Source of the DNA: Paenibacillus ginsengihumi DSM 21568 | Lineage (GTDB): Bacteria; Bacillota; Bacilli; Paenibacillales; NBRC-103111 | Direction of reading: 5' to 3' | Assembly: GCF_000380965.1 (NCBI RefSeq) | Contig: NZ_KB905548.1 | Location: 62,001-126,000, forward strand | Length of the DNA: 64,000 bases | In this document: positions 27,566 through 35,957 of the stretch, piece by piece | How positions within the stretch are numbered: the stretch's first letter is position 1 | Layout of the letters: each line of letters begins with the position of its first letter | Notes under the pieces: model-generated | What the model saw: the letters and a program-made list of their open reading frames with translations, nothing else | What the model was told of the DNA's origin: nothing | The model's database searches: none | Translations under genes and position numbers: made by a program

Positions 27566-28858
27566 ATGGCGCTGCAGATGCTGCCGCATGAGCATGTGAA
27601 GGAAACGCTCTATACCGAGACGCTGCCGAACGGCCTCACGGTGTTTATTCTTCCGAAGCAGGGGTTTCAAAAGACGTATGCGACGTTCTCGACGCGCTAC
27701 GGCTCCGTCGATAACCATTTTCAGGTGGAAGGCGGCGAGAGGAAGAAGGTGCCGGATGGCATCGCCCATTTCCTGGAGCATAAAATGTTCGAGGAGCCGA
27801 CGGGAGATATTTTCTCCGTCTTTGCTTCGCAGGGCGCTTCCGCCAACGCCTATACGAGCTTCGACCGCACGGTGTATCTGTTCTCGGCTACGGGACAGAT
27901 CGAGGACAACTTGCGGACGCTGATCGACTTCGTCCAAAACCCTTATTTTACGGACGCGAACGTGGAGAAAGAAAAAGGGATCATCGGCCAGGAAATCAAA
28001 ATGTATCAGGACAACGCGGATTGGAGGTCTTATTACGGCCTTATTGAAGCGATGTATCAGAAGCATCCCGTCCATATCGATATTGCCGGCACGATCGAGT
28101 CGATCTCGCAAATTTCAAAGGAAATGCTGTACGATTGCTACCGCACCTTCTACCATCCGAGCAATATGATGCTGTTCATCGTCGGAGGCGTCGATCCGCA
28201 GCGGATCATCGACATCGTGCGGGAGAACCAGGCGGCCAAGACGTTCCAGCCTCAAGGGCAAATACACCGCTTTTTCGAACCGGAGCCGATGGAAGTCAGA
28301 GCAAGCCTGAAGCTGACGAAGCTGCCCGTCTCGCTGCCCAAATGCCTGTTCGGCTGCAAGGAGCCGGGGCAGACGGCGGCGGGCCGCGAGCTGCTGCGCA
28401 AGGAGCTGGCGATGAAGGTGCTGCTCGACGCGCTGCTTAGCCCAAGCTCCGCCATCTATCAATCGCTTTACGATGAGAAGCTGATTTCCGACAGCTTCGG
28501 CTCGGAATATAACATTTCGGAGCAGTATGCCTTCTCCGTCATGGGCGGAGATACGAGAGACCCGGAGCTGCTCGTCGCCCGCGTGAAGGAAGAGATCGAC
28601 AAGGCGAAGGCGTCCGGCATCCAGGCCGCCGAATTCGAGCGCAGCCGCAAGAAAAAGATCGGCGCTTACCTCAGAATGCTGAATTCGCCGGAAGCGATCG
28701 CCGGAGAATTCACCAAATACCGGTTCAAGGGAGTCGACTTTTTCGATATTTTGCCGGCATACGAAAGCCTCACTCTGGAGGAAGTCAACGAGCAGCTGCG
28801 CCGTCACTTCGACTGGAGCCGGCTGGCGGTCTCGGTAGTTAGAAGTGATGCCGAGTGA
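27566..28858 (+). CDS. ymfH: M16-family zinc protease YmfH, active subunit
   Basis: A 430-residue M16 peptidase with HFLEH (H68, E71, H72) and the downstream EKEKGIIGQEIKMY segment. I prefer the ATG at 27566, 7 nt after AGGGGGAG; a TTG at 27560 overlapping the ymfF stop is possible but too close to that site. It probably works with YmfF. The ymfI GTG overlaps its stop (GTGA). Confidence 0.92.
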   Translation: MALQMLPHEHVKETLYTETLPNGLTVFILPKQGFQKTYATFSTRYGSVDNHFQVEGGERKKVPDGIAHFLEHKMFEEPTGDIFSVFASQGASANAYTSFDRTVYLFSATGQIEDNLRTLIDFVQNPYFTDANVEKEKGIIGQEIKMYQDNADWRSYYGLIEAMYQKHPVHIDIAGTIESISQISKEMLYDCYRTFYHPSNMMLFIVGGVDPQRIIDIVRENQAAKTFQPQGQIHRFFEPEPMEVRASLKLTKLPVSLPKCLFGCKEPGQTAAGRELLRKELAMKVLLDALLSPSSAIYQSLYDEKLISDSFGSEYNISEQYAFSVMGGDTRDPELLVARVKEEIDKAKASGIQAAEFERSRKKKIGAYLRMLNSPEAIAGEFTKYRFKGVDFFDILPAYESLTLEEVNEQLRRHFDWSRLAVSVVRSDAE

Positions 28859-29610
28859 ACGAGGTGCGTCCCTTTACCGAGCAGACCGTGCTGGTGACCG
28901 GCGGCAGCCGGGGCATCGGCTCGGCGATTGCCGAGCGGTTCGCTTCGGTTGGCATGAATGTGGTCATTCATTATTTGCAATCGCATGAAAAAGCGAACGA
29001 GACGGCGCGCAGCTGCATGCGGCATGGCGCGAACGTGCTCACGGTAAGCGCCGATCTGCGTTCCAGGGAGCAGGTAATGCGAATGCGGGATAAGCTGGAG
29101 AGCCGCGGCATGATGCCGGATATTCTCGTCAATAATGCAGGCATTGCCCATTACGGGCTGCTGTCCGATGTCACGGAGGAAGAATGGGACGACGTCATGC
29201 AGGTGAACCTGAAAGGAACCTTCCTCGTGACCCAGCAGTTTATGCAGCCGATGATCCGGCAAAAATACGGCCGCATCATCAATGTGTCTTCCGTCTGGGG
29301 CATATCCGGCGCATCCTGCGAAGTGCTGTATTCGACAGCGAAGGGGGGCGTCAACGCCTTTACGAAAGCGCTGGCCAAGGAGCTGGCTCCGTCGGGCGTC
29401 ACCGTCAACGCCGTCGCTCCCGGAGCGGTCGATACGGAGATGATGAGCGGCTTTGACGAGCAGGACCGCGCGGCCATCGCGGACGGGATTCCCGCCGGGC
29501 GGTTCGGGCAGCCCAATGAAATCGCGTCGCTCGTCTATTTTTTGGCGCTTCCCGAATCAGGCTATATTACGGGGCAAATCATCAGTCCGAACGGCGGCTG
29601 GGTCACCTAG
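28855..29610 (+). CDS. ymfI: Short-chain dehydrogenase/reductase YmfI
   Basis: A 251-residue SDR with the classical TGGSRGIG nucleotide motif (~residues 15-22), NNAG (~93), the catalytic Ser in NVSSVWG (~143) and YSTAK (~159-163). It most resembles 3-oxoacyl-ACP reductases but the substrate cannot be told. GTG start overlapping ymfH. It is the last gene of the ymfF-ymfH-ymfI unit. Confidence 0.9.
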   Translation: MNEVRPFTEQTVLVTGGSRGIGSAIAERFASVGMNVVIHYLQSHEKANETARSCMRHGANVLTVSADLRSREQVMRMRDKLESRGMMPDILVNNAGIAHYGLLSDVTEEEWDDVMQVNLKGTFLVTQQFMQPMIRQKYGRIINVSSVWGISGASCEVLYSTAKGGVNAFTKALAKELAPSGVTVNAVAPGAVDTEMMSGFDEQDRAAIADGIPAGRFGQPNEIASLVYFLALPESGYITGQIISPNGGWVT

Positions 29611-29743
29611 CGGGAGGGCGTAGTTGCGCCAGCCCGGGGCCGGGTTGAAAAGGGATGTGGCAACGATTGTCGGAATCAATTCCTCCGCAACTGCAAATAT
29701 TAAGCTTGCAGTCCATCTCTGACGTTGGAAGGAGGAATCGTTC

Positions 29744-29998
29744 ATGGCAACTGTTCTGAAGGTATTCGACCGCTGGAAGCAATTTTTGGGCGAGCGCGTG
29801 AAGCAGGCTGAGCAAGCCGGGATGAACGAGCATACGATCTCCGAAATGGCTTTCCAGATCGGCGAATTCCTTGCCGACAAGGTAGACCCGGAGAACAAAG
29901 AGGAACGCGTCCTGAAGGAGCTTTGGGACGTCGCAGACGAACAGGAACGGAAAGTCATGGCGAGCATCATGGTCAAGCTGGCCAAAAACAACGCATAA
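29744..29998 (+). CDS. ymfJ: DUF3243 family protein YmfJ
   Basis: An 84-residue helical, acidic protein of the DUF3243 family, at the ymfJ position. The ATG follows GGAAGGAGG at 7 nt. No known function; a sporulation-period role has been assumed from its neighbours only. Confidence 0.88.
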   Translation: MATVLKVFDRWKQFLGERVKQAEQAGMNEHTISEMAFQIGEFLADKVDPENKEERVLKELWDVADEQERKVMASIMVKLAKNNA

Positions 29999-30010
29999 GC
30001 TTGCGGCGAA

Positions 30011-30042
30011 AGGCCTCTCTCATTAGGGGAGGTCTTTTCCTT
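30011..30042 (+). terminator. Terminator after ymfJ
   Basis: AGGCCTCTC/GGGGAGGTCT-type stem (imperfect) around CATTA, followed by TTTTCC. Confidence 0.6.
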
Positions 30043-30064
30043 GTCAAGCCATGATGGCAGAGGC

Positions 30065-30194
30065 GGTATGAAAATTCAACGTGAGTATAACGCTGAATTT
30101 TCAAGGTTGACGCCTATGCCGAGTGAATCCGTCGTCAGTAGTCGTCGCCTGCGGTGTTGAAAATTCGCCGAAGGACCTCGTCGAATTTTCAAGG
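30065..30194 (+). repeat. Module A repeats: partial A5 (30065-30108) and full A6 (30109-30194)
   Basis: A5 holds only the second hairpin (TGAAAATTCA/TGAATTTTCA, ending CAAGGTT). A6 follows directly from GACGCCTATGCCGAG and has an 11-bp second stem TTGAAAATTCG/CGAATTTTCAA. A6 ends just before the -10 element of the next gene. Confidence 0.85.
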
Positions 30195-30201
30195 TCGGTT
30201 A

Positions 30202-30210
30202 TGGTATACT
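30202..30210 (+). promoter_or_regulatory. Extended -10 element for the BMP-like lipoprotein gene
   Basis: TGG-TATACT at 30202-30210, starting 8 nt after the end of module A6. No clear -35; the region where it would sit is inside the repeat. Confidence 0.45.
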
Positions 30211-30249
30211 GGTGACGAAATCGCTACTGCATGGGAAGAGGACACTGAA

Positions 30250-31122
30250 ATGATGAACCGTACTCGCGGATTGAACCGCGTATTGAAATGGACGATCCTG
30301 ACGCTGCTTGTCGGCCTGCTCGCCGGTTGCGGCTCAACGATCCCGGCCATCGAGCCTGCGCTGCTGCAGCAGAAAATATCGCTGCTCGTCATGACCGGCC
30401 CGGGCTATCCGGAACAAGCCGACAAAAGCTTGACGCAGACGCTGCTGTCCTGGCGAAGCAAGCAAGGCATTACGTTCGAGCGCTGGAAGAACGTGGACGC
30501 TTTGGGCGAAGAACAGCGGGCGGCCATCCGCTCGAAGGCTTACGACTATGTTGTTGTCGTCGGCTCCCAATTAGCCGGGCAGGTTGTTCAGGAGGCGAAT
30601 GCGGCGCCGGACAAACGGTGGGTGCTGCTGGACGATTCCCTTCGCGGGGAAGGCGCGGCGTTTGCGCTGCCCGGCAACGTCTCGCACCGCGTCGTCTCTT
30701 CCGATCTGCTGGTGACGCTGTGGGACGATTGGGTCGCGGAGCAGCAGGCAGCGGGGCGGGTGCTCGAGTGGGTCACCACGGCGGAATATCCGATCCCGTC
30801 GTCGTGGGCACCGTCCGAGGAAGCGGAATATGTCAGCTTTGCCGATGCGGAAGGCTGGTTTCCCGCGCTAAGATCGCAGGTTGCGCGTCACCGCCCGTCA
30901 TATCTCGTCGTGTATGCTCCGCTCGATGACGCGGCGCTGCAGCAGCTGCAATCGCTCAAGGTGCCGATGATCAATATGGCTGCCGCTTCGGTGCAAATTC
31001 GCTGGGACGCTGTGTACGGGACGCTGCTCGGCGATATGCTAGGCGGCGGTTGGAAGGCAGGCGTCAAGCCGTATGGCGAGTCGGAGCTCTCCGCATCCCG
31101 AACCAATGACGAAAAGTTGTAA
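30250..31122 (+). CDS. BMP-like substrate-binding lipoprotein (Med-like)
   Basis: A 290-residue lipoprotein: signal peptide with lipobox LLAGC (Cys ~27), then a periplasmic-binding-like fold. The segments SLLVMTGPGYPEQADKS and YDYVVVVGSQLAGQVVQEAN resemble basic membrane protein (BMP/Med) proteins. No ABC transporter genes are adjacent, so transport is not implied. The ATG at 30250 follows AAGAGGA; an upstream in-frame start at 30154 would read through module A6. Family level is moderate; the ligand is unknown. Confidence 0.7.
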   Translation: MMNRTRGLNRVLKWTILTLLVGLLAGCGSTIPAIEPALLQQKISLLVMTGPGYPEQADKSLTQTLLSWRSKQGITFERWKNVDALGEEQRAAIRSKAYDYVVVVGSQLAGQVVQEANAAPDKRWVLLDDSLRGEGAAFALPGNVSHRVVSSDLLVTLWDDWVAEQQAAGRVLEWVTTAEYPIPSSWAPSEEAEYVSFADAEGWFPALRSQVARHRPSYLVVYAPLDDAALQQLQSLKVPMINMAAASVQIRWDAVYGTLLGDMLGGGWKAGVKPYGESELSASRTNDEKL

Positions 31123-31192
31123 TATTTCTAGGCATTAAGAAGGATTTTCGCGAATATTGTAGAATATTTTCGAGAAAGATTCCTGCGACGAC

Positions 31193-31263
31193 GATTCTTT
31201 TTCGTCATTAGTCGACATCTTCGGCCCGCTGAAAATAGCCGGCGGATCGCCGTAAAATTTTGC
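31193..31263 (+). repeat. Degenerate module A copy upstream of ymfK
   Basis: Order of blocks kept (TTTCGTCATTAGTCG, then CGCTGAAAAT ... AAAATTTTG) but without clean ends. It lies 31 nt before the ymfK start. Confidence 0.45.
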
Positions 31264-31293
31264 CCAACACTACAGTTTAGGATGTGACGGACG

Positions 31294-32076
31294 ATGGCAG
31301 GCGAGCTGCACAATGAAGTCAAGCAATGGTACATGGAGTATAAGATCTACAAAAACCGTCCGGGGCTGCTCGGCGATATCGCTTCCTTGATGGGGATGCT
31401 GGATATCAACATCGTGACGATCAACGGCGTCGAGGACCGGACGCGCGGCATGCTGCTGCAAACGAACGACGAGGAAAAAATCGAGCTCATGGGTAAAATG
31501 TTGAAAAAAGTGGATAATATAACTGTATCCGCTTTGCGCCCGCCCAAGCTCGTCGATATATTGGCAGTTCGCCACGGACGTTACATTGAGCGGGATTCGG
31601 ACGACCGCAAGACGTTTCGTTTTACGAGAGACGAACTGGGATTGCTGGTCGATTTTCTGGGAGAGCTGTTCAAGCGCGAGGGCAATCAAGTCATCGGCAT
31701 CAGAGGCATGCCCCGCGTCGGCAAAACGGAATCGATCATCGCCGGCAGCGTCTGCGCCAACAAGCGATGGACCTTCGTCTCCTCGACGCTGCTCAGGCAG
31801 ACGGTTCGCAGCCAGCTGTCCGAAGACGAAATGAACCCGAACAACGTCTTTATTATCGACGGCATCGTCTCTACGCTGCGCTCCAACGAGAAGCATTACG
31901 CGCTGCTGCGCGAGACGATGGCCATGCCGTCGACGAAGGTGATCGAGCATCCGGATATTTTCGTGCGGGAATCCGAATATACATACGATCATTTCAACTG
32001 CATCGTCGAGCTGCGCAATACGCCGGACGAAGAAATCAGCTACGAAAGCTTCACTGGAGGCTTCGATGAGTATTGA
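31294..32076 (+). CDS. ymfK: DUF3388 family protein YmfK
   Basis: A 260-residue protein with an N-terminal ACT-like segment (YKNRPGLLGDIASLMGMLDINIV, ~19-41) and a C-terminal region with a P-loop-like GMPRVGKTE (~137-145) and a hydrophobic VFIIDG strand (~187), suggesting nucleotide binding. It matches the DUF3388 (YmfK) family by synteny between ymfJ and the rodZ-like ymfM. No experimental function is known to me. Confidence 0.87.
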   Translation: MAGELHNEVKQWYMEYKIYKNRPGLLGDIASLMGMLDINIVTINGVEDRTRGMLLQTNDEEKIELMGKMLKKVDNITVSALRPPKLVDILAVRHGRYIERDSDDRKTFRFTRDELGLLVDFLGELFKREGNQVIGIRGMPRVGKTESIIAGSVCANKRWTFVSSTLLRQTVRSQLSEDEMNPNNVFIIDGIVSTLRSNEKHYALLRETMAMPSTKVIEHPDIFVRESEYTYDHFNCIVELRNTPDEEISYESFTGGFDEY

Positions 32077-32130
32077 CCTGCCGGCATTCGCAGTTCAAAG
32101 CGATAACTACAGGAGAAAGGGGTGCCGTTC

Positions 32131-32982
32131 GTGTCCGATCTTGGTCAAGTGTTGAAAAAAGCCAGATTGGAGAAGAAAATCAGCCTCGACGATCTACAGG
32201 AGACGACCAAAATACGCAAGGCGTATTTGGAGGCGATTGAGGAGGGGAATTACAAGAAGCTCCCCGGTACCTTCTATGTGCGGGCGTTCATCAAGAGCTA
32301 CGCCGAGGCGATCGGTCTTGATCCGAACGAGGTGCTTAAGCTGTACCAGAACGTGATCCCCGCTTCGGAACCGGAGCCGGTCGAGCCGATCCGTTCGACG
32401 CGGACTTCCCGCAATTCGGAACGGATCGGAAGATGGGCTTCCACGGCCCTGGTGATTACGTTCGTCGTGCTGATTGTCGGGATCATATACTATTACGTAA
32501 ATAAAAATTACAGCGGCACGGCCGATGTGAATGCTTCCGAGCCGCCGCGCATTACCGACAAGGCCGATCCTGCCCCTTCCGACCCGAATGCGGCCGGCGG
32601 CGCGATTGCCGAAGGGGGCGAACCTCCGCAGACGGTGCAGGAGCCGCCGCCTGCCGCTCCGGTCACAGAGGTGAAGCTTGTTCGCAGCGAACGCGGAACG
32701 GACTATTACACGGTGACGAACGCCAGCGAGCTGCAGATCAAGATGACCGTAACCGGCGATGCGTGCTGGATTCGCGTTGACTCGCTGGGGGAGAAGAAGG
32801 AAGCGATCGCCGAGGGAATGTTCTATAACGGCAATACCGAAGAGTGGAAGCTGTCCAATTCCGCCTATTTGACCTTCGGGCGGGCGAATGCGGTCGAGCT
32901 GAACGTGAACGGCACCATCGTTCCCGTCGGCACCGACCCGAATGTGAAAAAACTGCAATTCGATCTTGGAACCGCCGGATAA
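32131..32982 (+). CDS. ymfM: RodZ-like membrane protein with helix-turn-helix (YmfM)
   Basis: A 283-residue protein: N-terminal HTH_25 domain (~residues 4-70, SDLGQVLKKARLEKKISLDDLQ), a single membrane helix (~107-127, TALVITFVVLIVGIIYYYV), a Pro/Glu-rich linker, and a C-terminal DUF4115-like domain. RodZ family members link MreB to the membrane. GTG at 32131 behind AAAGGGG is preferred; GTG at 32122 would add three residues. Confidence 0.88.
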   Translation: MSDLGQVLKKARLEKKISLDDLQETTKIRKAYLEAIEEGNYKKLPGTFYVRAFIKSYAEAIGLDPNEVLKLYQNVIPASEPEPVEPIRSTRTSRNSERIGRWASTALVITFVVLIVGIIYYYVNKNYSGTADVNASEPPRITDKADPAPSDPNAAGGAIAEGGEPPQTVQEPPPAAPVTEVKLVRSERGTDYYTVTNASELQIKMTVTGDACWIRVDSLGEKKEAIAEGMFYNGNTEEWKLSNSAYLTFGRANAVELNVNGTIVPVGTDPNVKKLQFDLGTAG

Positions 32983-33001
32983 TGGATTGACTGAGCGCTC
33001 G

Positions 33002-33039
33002 GACTCCCGGAATATTTTGTATCCCGGGAGTCTTTTTTG
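33002..33039 (+). terminator. Terminator after ymfM
   Basis: GACTCCCGG/CCGGGAGTC-type stem (10 bp) followed by TTTTTTG. Confidence 0.85.
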
Positions 33040-33052
33040 TTAAAATGATGTA

Positions 33053-33110
33053 GACGCCTATGGCAAGCGATCCCTTTTGTTCATCGGTCGTCGCCTGCGA
33101 GGGGTGAAAT
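33053..33110 (+). repeat. Partial module A, copy A7 (5' half)
   Basis: GACGCCTATGGCAAGCG ... TCATCGGTCGTCGCCTGCG, then the sequence diverges before the second hairpin. It lies ~50 nt before the yajQ start. Confidence 0.7.
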
Positions 33111-33162
33111 GTTGGATTGGCGACTGCCGCCAAACAGGACTACAAGAAAAGGACGTGATCAC

Positions 33163-33654
33163 GTGAGCTCGGAACATTCTTTCGATATCGTATCGAAGCT
33201 GGATTTGCAGGAAATGAACAATGCGATCAATCAGGCCGAGAAGGAGATTGCCACCCGCTTCGACTTCAAAGGGAGCAAGAGCAGCATCTCTCTGGAAAAA
33301 GAAGAGCTGGTCGTCGTCTCGGACGATGAGTTCAAGCTGCAGAACGTGCTCGATATTTTGACGGGCAAGATGGCCAAGCGCGGCCTGCCGCTGAAAAACC
33401 TGGAGTACGGGAAAGTGGAGCCGGCCGCTTCCGGCACCGTTCGCCAGCGGATTAAGCTCAAGCAAGGGCTTGATCAGGATATCGCCAAAAAAATCAACGT
33501 GCTGATCCGCGATTCGAAGCTGAAAGTGAAAAGCCAGATTCAGGGCGATCAAATCCGCGTAGCCGGCAAGAGCAAGGACGACCTGCAGCAGGTCATTCAA
33601 ATGCTGCGCAAGGCCGATCTCCCGATCGATCTTCAGTTCGTCAATCTGAAGTGA
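33163..33654 (+). CDS. yajQ: YajQ family nucleotide-binding protein
   Basis: A 163-residue YajQ/UPF0234 protein ([20 protein letters not shown] ... [14 protein letters not shown]). Some members bind cyclic-di-GMP; others bind tRNA or nucleotides. The GTG at 33163 follows AAAAGGA and gives the family N terminus. Translation from upstream starts would read through module A7. Confidence 0.93.
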   Translation: MSSEHSFDIVSKLDLQEMNNAINQAEKEIATRFDFKGSKSSISLEKEELVVVSDDEFKLQNVLDILTGKMAKRGLPLKNLEYGKVEPAASGTVRQRIKLKQGLDQDIAKKINVLIRDSKLKVKSQIQGDQIRVAGKSKDDLQQVIQMLRKADLPIDLQFVNLK

Positions 33655-33683
33655 TATATTCGCGAATCGACGGTCGGCCGGTT

Positions 33684-33713
33684 TTGACACGTTTTGCAGG
33701 GTTATATTATACT
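33684..33713 (+). promoter_or_regulatory. Promoter of rimO-pgsA
   Basis: Consensus TTGACA at 33684-33689, an 18-nt spacer and TATACT at 33708-33713, 75 nt before the rimO start. Confidence 0.7.
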
Positions 33714-33787
33714 TGTAACGAATTCTTTGCTTGCTATATTCGGGCACGGAAGAGAAACGTTACTGCATTCGAATTTGGAGGACTCCC

Positions 33788-35116
33788 ATGACAGAGAAGG
33801 TAAAGATGGTCACCCTGGGGTGTGAAAAAAATTTGGTCGACTCCGAGATCATGTCTGGTCTCGTTCACGAGCGCGGATATACGCTGACTGACAACGACAA
33901 AGAAGCGACGGTCATTATCGTCAATACTTGCGGCTTCATCGATGCGGCCAAGGAAGAATCGGTCAATACGATTCTTGATTTGGCCGATCTGAAGCAGACC
34001 GGCAGCCTGAAGGCGTTAATCGTCGCGGGCTGTTTGACGCAGCGCTACAAGGAAGTGCTGATGAAGGAGATGCCGGAGATCGACGGAATCGTCGGCACGG
34101 GCGATTTTGACAAAATCAACGATATTATCGACGAGGCGCTGAAGGGCAAGCGTCCGATCCTCGTCGGCAATCCGGTCTTCAATTATGAGGCGAAGCTGCC
34201 CCGGCGCGTGACGACGCCGCGGTATACAGCCTATGTCAAAATCGCTGAAGGCTGCGACAACGCCTGTACGTTCTGCAGCATCCCGATCATGAGGGGCAAG
34301 TTCCGCAGCCGGAGCGTCGAATCGATCCTGCACGAGGTGGAGCAGCTCGCAGGTCAGGGCGTCAAGGAGATCAGCCTGATCGCTCAGGATTCGACCAACT
34401 ACGGCACAGATTTGTACGACCGCTTCATGCTGCCCGAGCTGCTGAACAAGGTCAGCGAAGTGCCGGGCATTGAATGGGTGCGGCTGCATTATGCGTATCC
34501 GGGCTTTTTCACGGACGAGCTGATCGACGTCATCGCGAACAACCCGAAGGTGTGCAAATATGTCGATATGCCGCTGCAGCACAGCGAAGACAGCATCCTG
34601 AAGCGGATGAGGCGTCCGGGCCGACAGCGCGACGCGCGCGAGCTGATCGCCAAAATTCGCGAGCGCATTCCCGGCGTATCGCTGCGCACCTCGATCATTG
34701 TCGGATTTCCGGGGGAGACCGAGGAAGATTTCGAGAACCTGAAGCGCTTTATTCAGGAAGTGGAGTTCGATCGGCTCGGCGTGTTTACGTATTCGATGGA
34801 AGAGGGTACGCCGGCTTCGCGCCTGCCGAACCAGGTGCCCGACGACGTCAAGGAATACCGCGCGAACGTTCTGATGGAGCTGCAGCGCGAAATTGCCAAG
34901 CGGAAGAACGGCAGCCGAGTCGGCGAGGTGATCGACGTGCTGATCGAGCGCTACGACGGCCGCAACGACGTCTATATCGGCCGCTCCCAGTTCGACGCTC
35001 CGGAGATTGACGGCGAGGTGTTCGTGACCGGCTCGAAGCTGACCATCGGACAGGTGGCCCGGGTGCGCGTCACCCATTCGTTCGAATACGATCTCTCCGG
35101 GGAGGTCGTGGCATGA
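33788..35116 (+). CDS. rimO: Ribosomal protein S12 methylthiotransferase RimO
   Basis: Radical-SAM enzyme that methylthiolates an aspartate of ribosomal protein S12. N-terminal UPF0004 domain with three cysteines (GCEKN, NTCGF, GCLTQ), the radical-SAM CxxxCxxC at C156/C160/C163 (CDNACTFC), and a C-terminal TRAM domain. 442 residues. The LGCEKNLVDSE signature favours RimO over MiaB; miaB itself is at 47.5 kb. The ATG follows TTGGAGGA. The stop overlaps pgsA (ATGA). Confidence 0.95.
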   Translation: MTEKVKMVTLGCEKNLVDSEIMSGLVHERGYTLTDNDKEATVIIVNTCGFIDAAKEESVNTILDLADLKQTGSLKALIVAGCLTQRYKEVLMKEMPEIDGIVGTGDFDKINDIIDEALKGKRPILVGNPVFNYEAKLPRRVTTPRYTAYVKIAEGCDNACTFCSIPIMRGKFRSRSVESILHEVEQLAGQGVKEISLIAQDSTNYGTDLYDRFMLPELLNKVSEVPGIEWVRLHYAYPGFFTDELIDVIANNPKVCKYVDMPLQHSEDSILKRMRRPGRQRDARELIAKIRERIPGVSLRTSIIVGFPGETEEDFENLKRFIQEVEFDRLGVFTYSMEEGTPASRLPNQVPDDVKEYRANVLMELQREIAKRKNGSRVGEVIDVLIERYDGRNDVYIGRSQFDAPEIDGEVFVTGSKLTIGQVARVRVTHSFEYDLSGEVVA

Positions 35117-35700
35117 ATCTGGCCAACCGCATCACTTTGGCCCGGATTTTTCTGGTGCCGATCATCATGCTGTTTTTGCTCGTTAACGTGAAGTTTCCCC
35201 ATGTTCGGATCGAGCAGTTCAGCATTACCTACAATCAGATCATCGCCGTGCTGATCTTCATCGTGGCGGCCAGCACGGACAGCCTGGACGGATACATCGC
35301 CCGCAAGCGCAAGCTGGTAACCAATCTGGGCAAGCTGCTCGATCCGCTCGCGGACAAGCTGCTGGTGTCGGCCGTCCTCGTCTCCCTTGTGGAGATGGGC
35401 AAGATCGACGCCTGGATCGTCATCGTCATCATCAGCCGCGAATTTGCGGTTACCGGCCTGCGGCAAATCGCGCTGCTCGAGGGGCATGTAATGGCTGCCA
35501 GCAAGTGGGGCAAATGGAAGACAGCATCGCAGATTACGGCCATCATCGCTCTGATGGTCAACAATTTCCCCTTCGTGCTGGTCGGCATCCCGTTCGACTT
35601 GTTCGCCAGCTGGGTAGCTGCCATTATTACGGTTTATTCCGGCTTTGATTACTTCATCAAAAACAAGCACGTAATGAACCTCGAACCGGGGAAAATGTAA
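35113..35700 (+). CDS. pgsA: Phosphatidylglycerophosphate synthase
   Basis: Makes phosphatidylglycerophosphate from CDP-diacylglycerol and glycerol-3-phosphate. The CDP-alcohol phosphatidyltransferase signature is clear: DSLDGYIARKR...GKLLDPLADK (~residues 56-85). 195 residues with about 4-5 membrane segments. Coupled to rimO by ATGA. Confidence 0.95.
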   Translation: MNLANRITLARIFLVPIIMLFLLVNVKFPHVRIEQFSITYNQIIAVLIFIVAASTDSLDGYIARKRKLVTNLGKLLDPLADKLLVSAVLVSLVEMGKIDAWIVIVIISREFAVTGLRQIALLEGHVMAASKWGKWKTASQITAIIALMVNNFPFVLVGIPFDLFASWVAAIITVYSGFDYFIKNKHVMNLEPGKM

Positions 35701-35763
35701 CCGGACAATAGCCGATCCGGCCATAATATGGCCGGTCTTATTTTGCTTGAACGGCTGTACATG

Positions 35764-35893
35764 GACGCCTATGACGAGCGATTCGTTTCGTCATCGGCGG
35801 TCACCTTCGGTGTTGAAATTTTGGTCGGTGGATTCCCCCAAATTTTCAAGGAGAGACGCTTATGACGAGCGAACCATTTCGTCATCGGCCGTT
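35764..35893 (+). repeat. Module A repeats: full A8 (35764-35854) and partial A8b (35855-35893)
   Basis: A8 starts GACGCCTATGACGAGCG; its second stem is TTGAAATTTTGG/CCCAAATTTTCAA with a one-base offset. A8b is a 5' half only (GACGCTTATGACGAG ... CGTCATCGGCCGT). Together they lie ~65 nt before the cinA start. Confidence 0.85.
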
Positions 35894-35957
35894 AAAGGAG
35901 CAGACAGACCTGGCAATTCGCCAGGTTTTGTTGTATCGCAAAGGAGGCGCTTTGGCA

